DNA of 64,000 nt from NCBI GenBank assembly GCA_016165875.1, contig JABBOT010000005.1, positions 28,663,943-28,727,942 of the forward strand. The letters run 5' to 3'. The translations under genes were made by a program, and so were the position numbers. Below, in pieces: positions 38,276 through 50,020 of this stretch. This DNA comes from Acanthopleura granulata (Eukaryota; Mollusca; Polyplacophora; Chitonida; Chitonidae). The notes below the pieces were generated by a model. That model worked only from the letters and a program-made list of their open reading frames with translations. It ran no database searches and had not been told where the DNA came from. The stretch's first letter is position 1; the number at the start of each line of letters is the position of its first letter.

Positions 38276-38736
38276 TGGCGTGCTTGTAAAGTTTCAGAGC
38301 ACCCCCAAAACTGCGGACCGAATAGAAAGCAAAATCCCATGCACCTGATTGGCTGATAGGGACTATACCGTACCAGCGGCTGTGGATTTTCAATCCCTGT
38401 GTTTTACTAACATAGCGATATCACCTATGTGAACTGGGTATTTTAAATAAACACATGTATATATATTCCGCCACGCATATTAAGCTTAATAATACAGACA
38501 TAATACAACCTATTTACATATATAACGGAGTATAATTACGATGTACACATCACAAAATATATATTAATTACTTTACACATATAAAAGACAAATCAGTAAC
38601 TGAAAATAATGTAGTGCTTTTCTATTAGAAAGACTCTTTCGACAGAATAGGACCACCTTTTATTTATAAGGTCTATGGTCAGGTCGGGTTGGTTGGTTGG
38701 TTGGTTTGTGTGTTTTCGTTGGGTTGTCAAAAATCA
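38276..38736. other. Element intergenic DNA, no gene seen
   Basis: AT-rich, with GGTTGGTTGGTTGGTTTGTG at 38689-38708. No open frame with coding character was seen. It would carry the 3' end of the basic-protein gene at 38737-38922. Confidence 0.4.
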
Positions 38737-38922
38737 CTAGGTATGGGTTACACGGCGGTAGAAATCTCCAGGCGATTCATAGCTATTTCTAAGTCTCCGA
38801 TGTCGGAATTTTCGCCGCATAGCTCGCTGTAAATTATTTCCTCGAGTCTTCTTCTTCCTCCTAGCTCGGCGTTTGTAGGTATTGTATTTCCTGGATCGAT
38901 TTAGTTTCTTCTTGAGAGGCAT
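38737..38922 (-). CDS. Very basic small protein, possible virion core protein
   Basis: The 61-residue product begins MPLKKKLNRSRKYNTYKRRA and is about 45% arginine plus lysine. I chose the ATG at 38922; the same frame is open 15 nt further upstream but only from GTG. Such composition is typical of DNA-condensing peptides, for example adenovirus core peptides or protamine-like proteins, and similar small basic proteins are seen in adintovirus-like elements. A TATA-like GCATAAATAT is 60 nt upstream. Binding to viral DNA is inferred from composition only. Nuclear localisation is also likely. Confidence 0.6.
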   Translation of the reverse strand: MPLKKKLNRSRKYNTYKRRARRKKKTRGNNLQRAMRRKFRHRRLRNSYESPGDFYRRVTHT

Positions 38923-38980
38923 GACGTCCGTTCTCACCTGTGTTCTAGGTTACACTGATAAGGTATACACTTTGTGTGTT

Positions 38981-38990
38981 ATATTTATGC
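38981..38990 (-). promoter_or_regulatory. TATA-like box of the basic-protein gene
   Basis: GCATAAATAT on the minus strand, about 60 nt upstream of the ATG at 38922. Only about 100 bp separate it from the plus-strand polB start at 39087, so this is a compact divergent promoter region. Confidence 0.45.
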
Positions 38991-39086
38991 ACATACTAAA
39001 TAGTAGGAATATGGCGGTACGAGTTGCTTCCCTTGAAACGTAAGATTTGGAATATTTTATGATTTTGGTTTCTTTTTCTATTTGTT

Positions 39087-40970
39087 ATGCAAGTGCAACC
39101 CATTTCACAGACTGGAGGTCGTGTAACCGCTTCAGCATCAAAGCGCAGGGTTCAATCTACTGCTAGATCCGAGCGCTCAAGGGCTCCTCATTCCCCCCCC
39201 CTCTGTCAATCCCCCCCCCCCCCCCTCACCTGAAGCTGTGTTTAGTCCGCTGGGGCCAGATAGCGACGTAGATGATCAGGGTGAATTTCATATCGCCTCT
39301 GTCGGTAATGTAAGGGGTCGGGTTAACCTTAATAATAGCCCTAATTCATTTCGCTCGGACCCCATCACACCTTCATATGATGAGTTACCTACAGACCCAG
39401 CATTACGGGACATATAGCAACGTCACTGGGGCGCTATCCGCCAGCAATTTCATCGCCATCGGCCTTTGCAGGATGTGTATAATTTCCGAATCATGGGGCT
39501 CTATCCTTTAGCTACACACCTGGAACATGTGTTTCTTGACCAACCTACAGTTTTCCGTATCAGCCTAGCTTATGGTTTCATTTTACGTCACCGAGATACG
39601 GACCAATTGCCTTATTTCTATCCTAGTACTGATACAAGAATACTCTCAGAATGTCGGTATATTCACACCTATGGAGATATACAAACACTTACTGCTGATT
39701 TGTCAGCTATCAACTCTATCGAATCAGAACGGCAACAGCGCCCAAATACCAAATGGCTGCTGGACAGTGTGACTAATGTCGCGTTTTATGTGCATAAACC
39801 ACATGCCACCCCCATCGGTGCGCCAGTAGATCTACCTGGGCACGTCCTGAATAATAAAGGCTTGCACAGCATGGTGAGTGGAAACAATGGAGTTTACGAT
39901 GATTATTTGTGCTTCTTCCGTTGTTTAGCCTTTCACCTAGACAACACTAATCCCAAATACTGTACTGTTAAAGCTAAGGGTTATTTAAAAATTTAATTGA
40001 AAGCTAAAGGTATGGATGCCAGGTGTTTCCGAGGTGTCCCGCTCAGCGAACTCCCGTTTCTCGAGGATTTATTTAACGTCAACATATTTGTATATGAACT
40101 GGTAGTGGTTGATAAAGATGTGTGCGCTGAGATTCTTTATCGATCTGCCAAGGAATACGCTACTGCTTTGACTCTTAATTGACACCAGAAGCATTTTAGC
40201 GTGGTGAAAGATATGAATTTATACACTCGTTCTTATCTGTGCAGGGTTTGTCAAAAAGCATTTCCCAACACCTGTAAATTAAAACGACATGCACGGACTT
40301 GTGATGGAGTTATCAAACGAGTGTATCCAGGCGGTGTGTTTACAAACAAACCCACTGTTTTCGAGGAGTTAGCCGACGAAGGAATTATTGATGCCGCTGA
40401 AGAGGACAGGTATTTTCGATACAGAGGTTTTTTGGATTTTGAGGTATATCTCCAAAAATTAGATCCTTCTGCAGCTAACTCTGGTAAAAACACAGAATGG
40501 ACTGCCCTCCTTATTCCCATGAGCGTGTCTGTTAACAGTAACGTTCCTGGATATGACAAACCGATGTGTTTTGTATCAACGGGTGATCCGCACGATTTGA
40601 TTGAACCTATGATGGCATATCTCACTGAGATCAAAGAAGGTAGTTTTAACCCGTTGTGTCAACATTACCATCACGTGTTAGACAGCTTGGATGAGTGTAT
40701 AGGCATAGCCGTGCTATGTGACTTTACCTGCGAAACGAAAGAGAGATCTTACACAGAAAAACTCAAGGAGCGATCTTTAACATACCTCACCGAACTCCCT
40801 GTTTCGGGTTTTAATTCTGGGCAATAGGATTTTAATTTAACAAAGCGACAGTTGTATACGTATTTAGTGAAAACGGATGGGTTAAAAAACGTTATCAAGC
40901 GGAATAATGATCACATGAGCGTGCCTACAGGTCAGCTAAGATTTTTAGACGTGAGAAATTTTTAGCCCCG
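39087..40970 (+). pseudogene. polB: Protein-primed family B DNA polymerase, 5' part (broken)
   Basis: A likely start ATG is at 39087. The N-terminal region is low in conservation and crosses two poly-C runs (39190-39228) that disturb the frame. Recognisable parts are a C2H2-like finger (CRVCQKAF...HARTC, about 40240-40300), the exonuclease I region GFLDFEVYL (near 40430-40455), LIPMSVSVNSNVPGYDKP, and the exonuclease II region around FNSGQ (40810-40824). In-frame stops are TAG 39415, TAA 39994, TGA 40180 and TAG 40825, the last inside Exo II. A one-base frame change occurs near 40960. The gene then runs into a TTAGGG array at 40971 and resumes near 55985. The enzyme would have copied the element's DNA with a terminal-protein primer. 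Confidence 0.85.
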
Positions 40971-40973
40971 AAT

Positions 40974-41160
40974 TAGGGTTAGGGTTAGGGTTAGGTTCAG
41001 GGGGTTAGGGTTAGGGTTAGGGTTAGGGGGTTAGGTTAGTGTTAGGGTTAGGGTTAAAGGGTTAGGGTTAGGGTTAGGGGTTAGGGTTAACGGTTAGGGT
41101 TAGGTTAGGGTTAGGTTAGGGTTAGGGGTTAGGGTTAGGGTTAGGGTTAGGGTTAGGGCG
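40974..41160 (+). repeat. Interstitial telomere-type array 1, (TTAGGG)n
   Basis: About 30 imperfect TTAGGG units with frequent TTAGGGG and TTAGG variants. It directly abuts interrupted polB sequence on its left and satellite unit 1 on its right. Confidence 0.97.
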
Positions 41161-43939
41161 ATAGTTAGTACCAACTTTACAGTCGTCCGCACCATTCTTA
41201 CAGATCTCCGCACCATTCTTACACTCTTCCGCACCAACTTTGCAAATAACTTTTAACTTTGTAATTTTGGTGCGGAGATGTGTAATTTTGGTGCGGAGAT
41301 TTGTAAAGTGGTGCGGAGTTGTGTAAAATGGGTGCATAGATATGTAATGGAGCGGAGATCTGTAGTTTTGGTGCCAAGCTTTTACTCCCAGCGCACCAAC
41401 TTTACAAATCTCCGCACCACTTGCCTAACCCTAACCGCAGCTTCGCACCATTCTTACACATCTCCGCACCAAAATTACGTGGTTAAAAGTCAAAAGTTAT
41501 TTTCGGTTAGGGTTAGCGGGGAGACGAATTATGCACGCTCACAAAAAATCAGCCTGGTGACAAATAAACTTTTTTATATCACAAAAAAATAAGCAAAAAA
41601 ATTGTAACCATTTGTCGGGGGGTGTTAGGTTATACGTCTTCTCATTGGTCGAGATACTGAGGGTTAGCGGCGACACCATGACGTATGTCTTGCACTATAA
41701 CTCTTCTACTTACCTGTGAAATTTGTCTACGATCGCACAGTAATTAAGGGAGAAGCAGTCCCGACAAGTTCACGTGTCACCAAATCCTCACCTTCGGTAT
41801 TGCATAATTGCCCACATACTCACATTGTAACACCTCTTATTCGCCTTCCACTCACCGCGTTTCCATGAAACTTGGCAGGTCACTAGCACAATTACTCTTC
41901 TTCTCACCTGTAAAATTTGACTGCCATCGCTTGATAATTATTGGAAAACCACACTCGACAAGGACACCACCCCCCATTATTCATGCATGTAAATATTGAT
42001 CCTTAAGCACAATACCTTAGCTAATGCTCACCTTCCACTCGTTCGAGTCCCGTATGTCATTTCACTTTATTTACTAATAAAATAAGAGCCAGCAAGCTCA
42101 AATCACCTGCTTTAAATCGAGCTGCAAAAACAGAGGCACCCCTCCCAAGGCACGATTCGATCCAGGCATCACGCCACCTCTTTTACCTAATATCTATACA
42201 CATGTAAGGATGTATTTTTGCAGCTTGATGAATTCGGGGGAATTCAGAGAGCATGTGTCGCACATGGGCGACACATTAGACAGATACTCACCTTCTGTAT
42301 TGCAAGCTATACGCGTCATTGCCGACATGCTTACATTGTAACACCTTCTATTCGCCTTCCACTCACCTTATGGTCATAAAATTCCCTAGGGTCACCAGCA
42401 CAATTTACTTTTCTACTTACCTGTTAACTGTGACCACCATTGCACGGTAATTAAGGGAAAACCGTACTCCACACGGACACCACGGCCCTTTATCCACTCA
42501 TGTACATATATACCATTATATATAGTACACATAGGCAATAAATTAGCTTATACTTTCCACTCGTTCGAATTCCGCCAAACTCACTCCGCTGGTACAAACG
42601 TGCTTTTAGTACTCACCTGTCAAGTTTCAACCAATTCCATGGAGAACTAAGGCCCTAACCACCACCCAATCACTTGTCATCCGCCTGCCTATCTCTTAAC
42701 CCAGGAGGCGAGACAACTCTTATAGGGTCCATGTGAGCACAAACTTTAAAACTTCATATAAAATTCTCTAATTCACTCACGGACTTGACCTTTCAGTGTG
42801 TAATGGCCTGGACATTTGCAAGTTGATCCGTGCCCCTTTCATTGACCTCTGACCTCTGACCTACTTTTCGGACAGCCCATTACAAATCCACCCGTTTGAA
42901 ACAAAATCAAAGCACATAGATCAAATTTTGATTTCAAGATCGATTGCAAACTCATTGGGGCGTCGAGGGGTATCTTACTTGATGGTCTCCACCTACTTCC
43001 GACATGTGTTTTTTTAGGTCAAATCATAAAAATTTCAATTTTCGAGGTCAAGGTCAAGGTCAAGGTCAAATTGGACCCCGGATTCGTCAAGGCCGACATC
43101 GATTACCCCTAGGTAGGACCCACACCCGATCCTCTCCGGGCATTGCATATGGCCGAAATTCAAGATGGCCGACTGCAAAATAGGTCAACGGCCAAAAAGT
43201 GACCCAAACTTCGGTCGAGAAGGCCGAGTTTGGTACCGTCTGAAAGCCCTCGTCGAGATGTATTAGCCTGTGAAATTTGGGCCCGATTGTCCGGAAATTA
43301 CTCTCGTGGTGTCGTTCTCCCGAAAAAGATTGTCCGCCGGAGGGGCCCGCCAACAGGACTTGGTGTGATCAAAGAGTCGAAATATTTGGGGTGGCCATTT
43401 TCGGGGTCAAAATGGAAGCCGGGGTCAAAACTGACCTCGGAATCGTCATCTACGACCTCGATTACCCCTGGGTCAAAGATTGCGGTCAATCAGAGAAAAA
43501 AAGTTTTTTGTGCCCTATGCTTTAACATGGGGCCTATGCTTTAACATGGGCCCTATGCTTCAACCTGAAAAATAGGTGAAAATCTTTTTTTCTCCGATTG
43601 CGGTGAAATTTTGATACCAGGGGTAATCGAGGTCGCTAGTGAAGGATCGGAGGTCAGATTTGACCTTGACCTCAATCTTGACCTTCAAAATGGCGGACGA
43701 ATTTTTTACCTTGACTTTGAAAATTTATAGAAAAATTGCTAATTAGGCTTTGACCTTGATTTTTGATATGTCATGCTCCCATGACTTTTGAGTCGACCCG
43801 TAACCTTTTATATGGCTTCCAATCAAATGAATAATTTTCAGATAGTGCATTCCAAATGCACTTTCTGAAAAGTTAGTCATAGGTCAGATGTCAATATTCA
43901 TGTTATAAGTGAATTCAAAGGTCATGCCCGCATAACATA
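41158..43939. repeat. Satellite unit 1
   Basis: Starts GCGATAGTTAGTACCAACTT and runs 2.8 kb to the next TTAGGG array. It begins with the foldback module (41160-41480). It later contains TTCGATCCAGGCATCACGCC, the AGGTCAAGGTCAAGGTCAAG run (about 43048-43070) and GGGGTAATCGAGGTCGCTAG. It is the most complete of the four units. Confidence 0.92.
41160..41480. repeat. Foldback module of GTGCGGAG motifs
   Basis: The central part (41268-41345) has five direct copies of a 17-20 bp word like GGTGCGGAGATGTGTAAT. Both flanks (41175-41235 and 41395-41475) carry the same word inverted, such as CCGCACCATTCTTACA and AATCTCCGCACCA. The whole could form a large hairpin. Equivalent modules lie at about 44166-44490, 46656-46980 and 51911-52235. 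Decayed pieces occur at 55431-55515 and 55928-55945. Confidence 0.9.
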
Positions 43940-44166
43940 TAGGGTTAGGGTTAGGGTTAGTGTTAAGGGTTAGGGTTAGGGGGTTAGGGTTAGGTTAAGG
44001 TTTTAGGGTTAGGGTTAGGGTTAGGTTAGGGTTAGGGTTAGGGTTAAAAGGTTAGGGTTAAAGGGTTAGGGTTAGGCTTAGGGTTAGGGTTAGGGTTAAC
44101 GGTTAGGGTTAGGTTAGGGTTAGGTTAGGGTTAGGGTTAGGTTAGGGTTAGGGTTAGGGTTAGGGC
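43940..44166 (+). repeat. Interstitial telomere-type array 2
   Basis: About 35 imperfect TTAGGG units between satellite units 1 and 2. Variants include TTAAAGGG and TTAGGC. Confidence 0.97.
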
Positions 44167-46534
44167 GATAGTTAGTACCAACTTTACTGTCGTCCGCACC
44201 ATTCTTAGAGATCCCCGCACCATTCTTACACTCCTCCGCACCAACTTTACAAATAACTTTTAACTTTGTAATTTGGTGCGGAGATGTGTAATTTTGGTGC
44301 GGAGATTTGTAAAGTGGTGCGGAGTTGTGTAAAATGGGTGCAGAGATGTGTAATGGAGCGGAGATCTGTAGTTTTGGTGCCAAGCTCTTACTCCCAGCGC
44401 ACCAACTTTACAAATCTCCGCACCACTTGCCTAACCCTAACCGCAGCTTCGCACCACTCTTACACATCTCCGCACCAAAATTACGTGGTTAAAAGTCAAA
44501 AGTTATTTTCGGTTAGGGTTAGCGGGGAGACGAATTATGCACGCTCACAAAAAATCAGCCTCGTGACAAATAAACATTTTTATATCACAAAAAAAATAAC
44601 CCAAAAAATTTTAACCATTTGTGGGGGGGTGTTAGTTTATACGTCTTCTCATTGGTCGAGATACTGAGGGTTAGCGGCGACACCATGACGTATGTCTTGC
44701 ACTATAACTCTTCTACTTACCTGTGAAATTTGTCCACGATAGCACAGTAATTAAGGGAGAAGCAGTCCCGACAAGTTCACGTGTCACCAAATCCTCACCT
44801 TCGGTATTGCATAATTGCCCACATACTCACATTGTAACACCTCTTATTCGCCTTTCACTCACCGCGTTTCCATGAAACTTGGCAGGTCACTAGCACAATT
44901 ACCCTTCTACTCACCTGTAAAATTTGACTGCCATCGCTTGATAATTATTGGAAAACCACACTCGACAAGGACACCACCCCCCATTATTCATGCATGTACA
45001 TATTGATCCTTAAGCACAATACCTTAGCTAATGCTCACCTTCCACTCGTTCGAGTCCCGTATGTCATTTCACTTTATTTACTAATAAAATAAGAGCCAGC
45101 AAGCTCAAATCACCTGCTTTAAATCGAGCTGCAAAAACAGAGGTACCCCTCCCAAGGCAGGATTCGATCCAGGCATCACGCCACCTCTTTTACCTAATAT
45201 CTATACACATGTAAGGATGTATTTTTGCAGCTTGATGAATTCGGGGGAATTCAGAGAGCATGTGTCGCACATGGGCGACACATTCCCCAGATACTCACCT
45301 TCTGTATTGCAAGCTATACGCGTCATTGCCGACATGCTTACATTGTAACACCTTCTATTCGCCTTCCACTCACCTTATGGTCATAAAATTCCCTAGGGTC
45401 ACCAGCACAATTTACTTTTCTACTTACCTGTTAACTGTGACCACCATTGCACGGTAATTAAGGGAAAACCGTACTCCACACGGACACCACGGCCCTTTAT
45501 CCACTCATGTACATATATACCATTATATATAGTACACATAGGCAATAAATTAGCTTATACTTTCCACTCGTTCGAATTCCGCCAAACTCACTCCGCTGGT
45601 ACAAACGTGCTTTTAGTACTAACCTGTCAAGTTTCAACCAATTCCATGGAGAACTAAGGCCCTAACCACCACCCAATCACTTGTCATCCGCCTGCCTATC
45701 TCTTAACCCAGGAGGCGAGACAACTCTTATAGGGTCCATGTGAGCACAGACTTTAGAACTTCATATAAAATTCTCTAATTCACTCACGGACTTGACCTTT
45801 CAGTGTGTAATGGCCTGGACATTTGCAAGTTGATCCGTGCCCCTTTCATTGACCTCTGACCTCTGACCTACTTTTCGGACAGCCCATTACAAATCCACCC
45901 GTTTGAAACAAAATCAAAACACATAGATCAAATTTTGATTTCAAGATCGATTGCAAACTCATTGGGGCATCCAGGGGTATCTTACTTGATGGTCTCCACC
46001 TACTTCCGACATGTGTTTTTTTAGGTCAAACATAAAAATTTCAATTTTCGAGGTCAAGGTCAAGGTCAAGGTCAAATTGGACCCCGGATTCGTCAAGGCC
46101 GACATCGATTACCCCTAGGTAGGACCCACACCCGATCCTCTCCGGGCATTGCAAAAGGCCGAAATTCAAGATGGCCGACTGCAAAATAGGTCAACGGCCA
46201 AAAAGTGACCCAAACTTCGGTCGAGAAGGTCGAGTTTGGTACCGTCTGAAAGCCCTCGTCGAGATGTATTAGCCTGTGAAATTTGGGCCCGATTGTCCGG
46301 AAATTACTCTCGTGGTGTCGTTCTCCCGAAAAAGATTGTCCGCCGGGTGTGCCCGCCAACAGGACTTGATGTGATCAGAGAGTCGAAATTTTTGGGGTGG
46401 CCATTTTCGGGGCAAAATGGAAGCCGGGGTCAAAACTGACCTCGGAATCGTCATCTGCCACCTCGATTACCCCTGGGTCAAAGATTGAGGTCAATCAGAG
46501 AAAAAAAGTTTTTTGTGCCCTATGCTATAACATG
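44165..46534. repeat. Satellite unit 2
   Basis: Nearly identical to unit 1 over most of its length. It is cut short at its right end (at ...CCCTATGCTATAACATGG) by array 3, and lacks the last roughly 410 bp of unit 1. High identity indicates recent duplication or gene-conversion-like homogenisation. Confidence 0.92.
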
Positions 46535-46656
46535 GTTAGGGTTAGGGTTAGGGTTAGGGTTGACGGTTATTGTAAGGTTAGGGTTAGGTTAGGGTTAGGG
46601 GGTTAGGGTTAGGGTTAGGGTTAGGTTAGGGTTAGGGTTAGGGTTAGGGTTAGGGC
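46534..46656 (+). repeat. Interstitial telomere-type array 3
   Basis: About 19 TTAGGG units, with one interruption (TTGACGGTTATTGTAAGG) near 46559-46577. It separates satellite units 2 and 3. Confidence 0.97.
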
Positions 46657-48190
46657 GATAGTTAGTACCAACTTTACAGTCGTCCGCACCATTCTTACAG
46701 ATCTCCGCACCATTCTTACACTCCTCTGAACCAACTTTACGAATAACTTTTAACTTTGTGATTTGGTTGCGGCAATGTGTAATTTTGGTGCGGAGGTTTG
46801 TAAAGTGGTGCGGAGTTGTGTAAAATGGGTGCGGAGATGTGTAATGGAGCGGAGATCTGTAGTTTTGGTGCCAAACTTTTACTCCCAGCGCACCAACTTT
46901 ACAAATCTCCGCACCACTTGCCTAACCCTAACCGCAGCTTCGCACCATTCTTACACATCTCCGCACCAAAATTACGTGGTTAAAAGTCAAAAGTTATTTT
47001 CGGTTAGGGTTAGCGGGGAGACGAATTATGCACGCTCACAAAAAATCAGCCTCGTGACAAATAAACATTTTTATATCACAAAAAAATAACCCAAAAAATT
47101 TTAACCATTTGTGGGGGGGTGTTAGGTTATACGTCTTCTCATTGGTCGAGATACTGAGGGTTAGCGGCGACACCATGACGTATGTCTTGCACTATAACTC
47201 TTCTACTTACCTGTGAAATTTGTCCACGATAGCACAGTAATTAAGGGAGAAGCAGTCCCGACAAGTTCACGTGTCACCAAATCCTCACCTTCGGTATTGC
47301 ATAATTGCCCACATACTCACATTGTAACACCTCTTATTCGCCTTCCACTCACCGCGTTTCCATGAAACTTGGCAGGTCACTAGCACAATTACTCTTCTAC
47401 TCACCTGTAAAATTTGACTGCCATCGCTCGATAATTATTGGAAAACCACACTCGACAAGGACACCACCCCCCATTATTCATGCATGTACATATTGATCCT
47501 TAAGCACAATACCTTAGCTAATGCTCACCTTCCACTCGTTCGAGTCCCGTATGTCATTTCACTTTATTTACTAATAAAATAAGAGCCAGCAAGCTCAAAT
47601 CATCTGCTTTAAATCGAGCTTCAAAAACAGAGGTACCCATCCCAAGGCAGGATTCGATCCAGGCATCGCGCCACCTCTTTTATTTAATATCTGTACAGAT
47701 GTAGGGATGCATTCTTGCAGCTTGATGAATTCGGGAGACTTCAGAGAGCATGTGTCGCACATCGGCGACACATTCCCGACATGCTCACCTTCTGTATTGC
47801 AAGCCGATCGTCATTGCCGACATGCTCACATTGTAACACCTTCTATTCGCCTTCCACTCACCTTATGGCCATTAAATTCCCTAGGGTCACCAGCACAATT
47901 TACTTTTCTACTTACCTGTTAACTTTGACCACCATCGCACGGTAATTAAGGCTGAACCGTACTCCACACGGACACCACGGTCCTTTACCTTCTGTATTGC
48001 ACAATTGCCCACATGCTCACACTGTAACACCTCCTTTTCGTCTTCCACTCACCTTGTTCCGATAAAATTCCCTAGGTTACTAGCACAATTTACTTCTCTA
48101 CTCACCTGTTAACTTTGACTACCATCGCACGGTAATTAAGGGAAAACCGTACTCCCCAATCGCACCAATACCCACGCATGTACATATAGA
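46655..48190. repeat. Satellite unit 3, left part
   Basis: Collinear with the first 1.3 kb of unit 1, including the foldback module. It then contains an extra partial copy of the ACCTTCTGTATTGCACAATT segment (about 47985-48160) before entering the 184-bp array. Confidence 0.88.
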
Positions 48191-48194
48191 TCAT

Positions 48195-50020
48195 TAAGTA
48201 GACAATGCCAATAGAGAAAAAAGTTGAAAAAATTTTTTAATCAAACTGCTCTTTATTTTTGAATAATGTGCATGCACGGCTGATTGCATGTGTCAGTTTT
48301 GAAGCCTGTGTGTAGAATTAAAGGAATTATTTGCAAATTTAAATACACCTTTCCACCTTTTAACATTAGGGTTATGGGTGAGAGATAGGATTCCCCCACA
48401 AATATTTTTTAAAACTTTTTAATCAAACTGCTGTTTTTTTCTGTATGATGTAAATGCATTGCTGATTCCATTTCAAAATATTGAAGCTTGCGTGTTTGAA
48501 AATACAGGAATGATATCCAATTTGAAGAGCATATATGCACCCATTAACACAGAAAGCAAGGTGTGAGAGATAGATCCCCCACAAATATTTTGTAATATTT
48601 TTTTAATCAAACTGCTGTTTATTTCTGACATATGTGCAAGCATTGCTGATTCCATGTGCCAATTTTGAAGGCTGTGTGTGTGAAATTATAGGATTTATGT
48701 CAAAATTTAAATTCATTTTTCCACCCTTTAAGGTTACATCCCATTGGTGAGAGACAGGTTTCCCTACAAGGATTTTTTACCAATTTTTAAATCAAACTGC
48801 TGCTTATTTCCTTATATTGCACATGCATTACTAATTCCATGTGTCAATTTTGAAGCTTGTGTGTGTAGAATTAAAGGAATTGTTTACAAATTTAAATCCA
48901 CATTTCCACCCTTTAACCTTACAGGCCAGGGGTGAGATATAGGTTTCAGTACAAATATTTTTTAAAAATTTTTTAATCAAATTTCTGACTAATGCGCAAG
49001 CATTGCTGATTCCATGTGCCAATTTTGAAAGCTGTGTGTGTGAAATTATAGGAATGATATCCAAATTTAAATGCATTTTTCCACCCTTTAACGTTACAGG
49101 CCATTAGTGAGAGATAGGATTCCCTACTAATAATTTTTGCCAATTTTTTAATCAAACTGCTGCTTATTTCCTTATATTCTACATGCATTACTAATTCCAT
49201 GTGCCAATTTTGAAGCTTGTGTGTGTAGAATTAAAGGAATTGTTTGCGCATTTAAATCCACATTTCCACCCTTTAAGGTTACAGGCCAGGGGTGAGAGAC
49301 GGATTTCCCTAGAAATATTTTAAAAAAATGTTCCAATGAAACAACTGCTTATTTGTGTATAATGTGCATGCGTTGCTGATTCTATGTTTCAATTTTGAAA
49401 GCTGTGTGTGTGAAATTATAGGATTTATGTCAAAATTTAAATGCATTTTCCACCCTTTAACGTTACAGGCCAGGGGTGAGAGACGGATTTCCCTAGAAAT
49501 ATTATAAAAAAATGTTCCAATGAAACAACAGCTTATTTGTGTATAATGTGCATGCGTTGCTGATTCTATGTTTCAATTTTGAAAGCTGTGTGTGTGAAAT
49601 TATAGGATTTATGTCAAAATTTAAATGCATTTTCCACCCTTTAACGTTACAGGCCAGGGGTGAGAGACGGATTTCCCTAGAAATATTTTTAAAAAATGTT
49701 CCAATGAAACAACTGCTTATTTGTGTATAATGTGCATGCGTTGCTGATTCTATGTTTCAATTTTGAAAGCTGTGTGTGTGAAATTATAGGATTTATGTCA
49801 AAATTCAAATGCATTTTCCACCCTTTAACGTTACAGGCCAGGGCTGAGAGATAGGTTTCTCTACAAATATTTTTAAATAATGTTTTAATCAAACTGCAGC
49901 TTATTTGTGTATAATGTGCGCCATCTTTCAAGGTTGTGTGTGTAAAATGAAAGGAATTGTTTGAAAATTTAAATACACATTCCCACCTTGAAGGCCAGGT
50001 GTGAGAGATAGATTTAAACT
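48195..50020. repeat. 184-bp tandem array inside satellite unit 3
   Basis: About nine to ten copies of a unit containing CAAACTGCTGCTTATTT, GCTGATTCTATGTTTCAATT, TTGAAAGCTGTGTGTGTGAA and CCACCCTTTAACGTTACAGG. The last clear copies start at 49375, 49559 and 49743, exactly 184 bp apart. Left-hand copies are more diverged. A related fragment recurs at about 54960-55050. Confidence 0.93.

Noticed and set aside
38238..38393. N-terminal extension of the 83-aa coiled-coil protein from an upstream start
   Set aside because: A strong TATA box lies inside this extension, which would place the transcription start downstream of it.
40974..41160. True chromosome end
   Set aside because: Viral polB sequence lies directly to its left and continues to the right of the block, so this TTAGGG array is interstitial in the assembly given.
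41278..41592. Open frame starting with repeated CKVV/CVK-like residues, present in all four satellite units
   Set aside because: It is a translation of the GTGCGGAG foldback words. The peptides are repeat-derived and not a gene.
43087..43353. An 88-codon minus-strand open frame repeated at 46093-46359 and 50984-51250
   Set aside because: It lies in identical satellite units; the opposite strand is equally open there and no protein-like constraint is visible. Conservation reflects DNA duplication.
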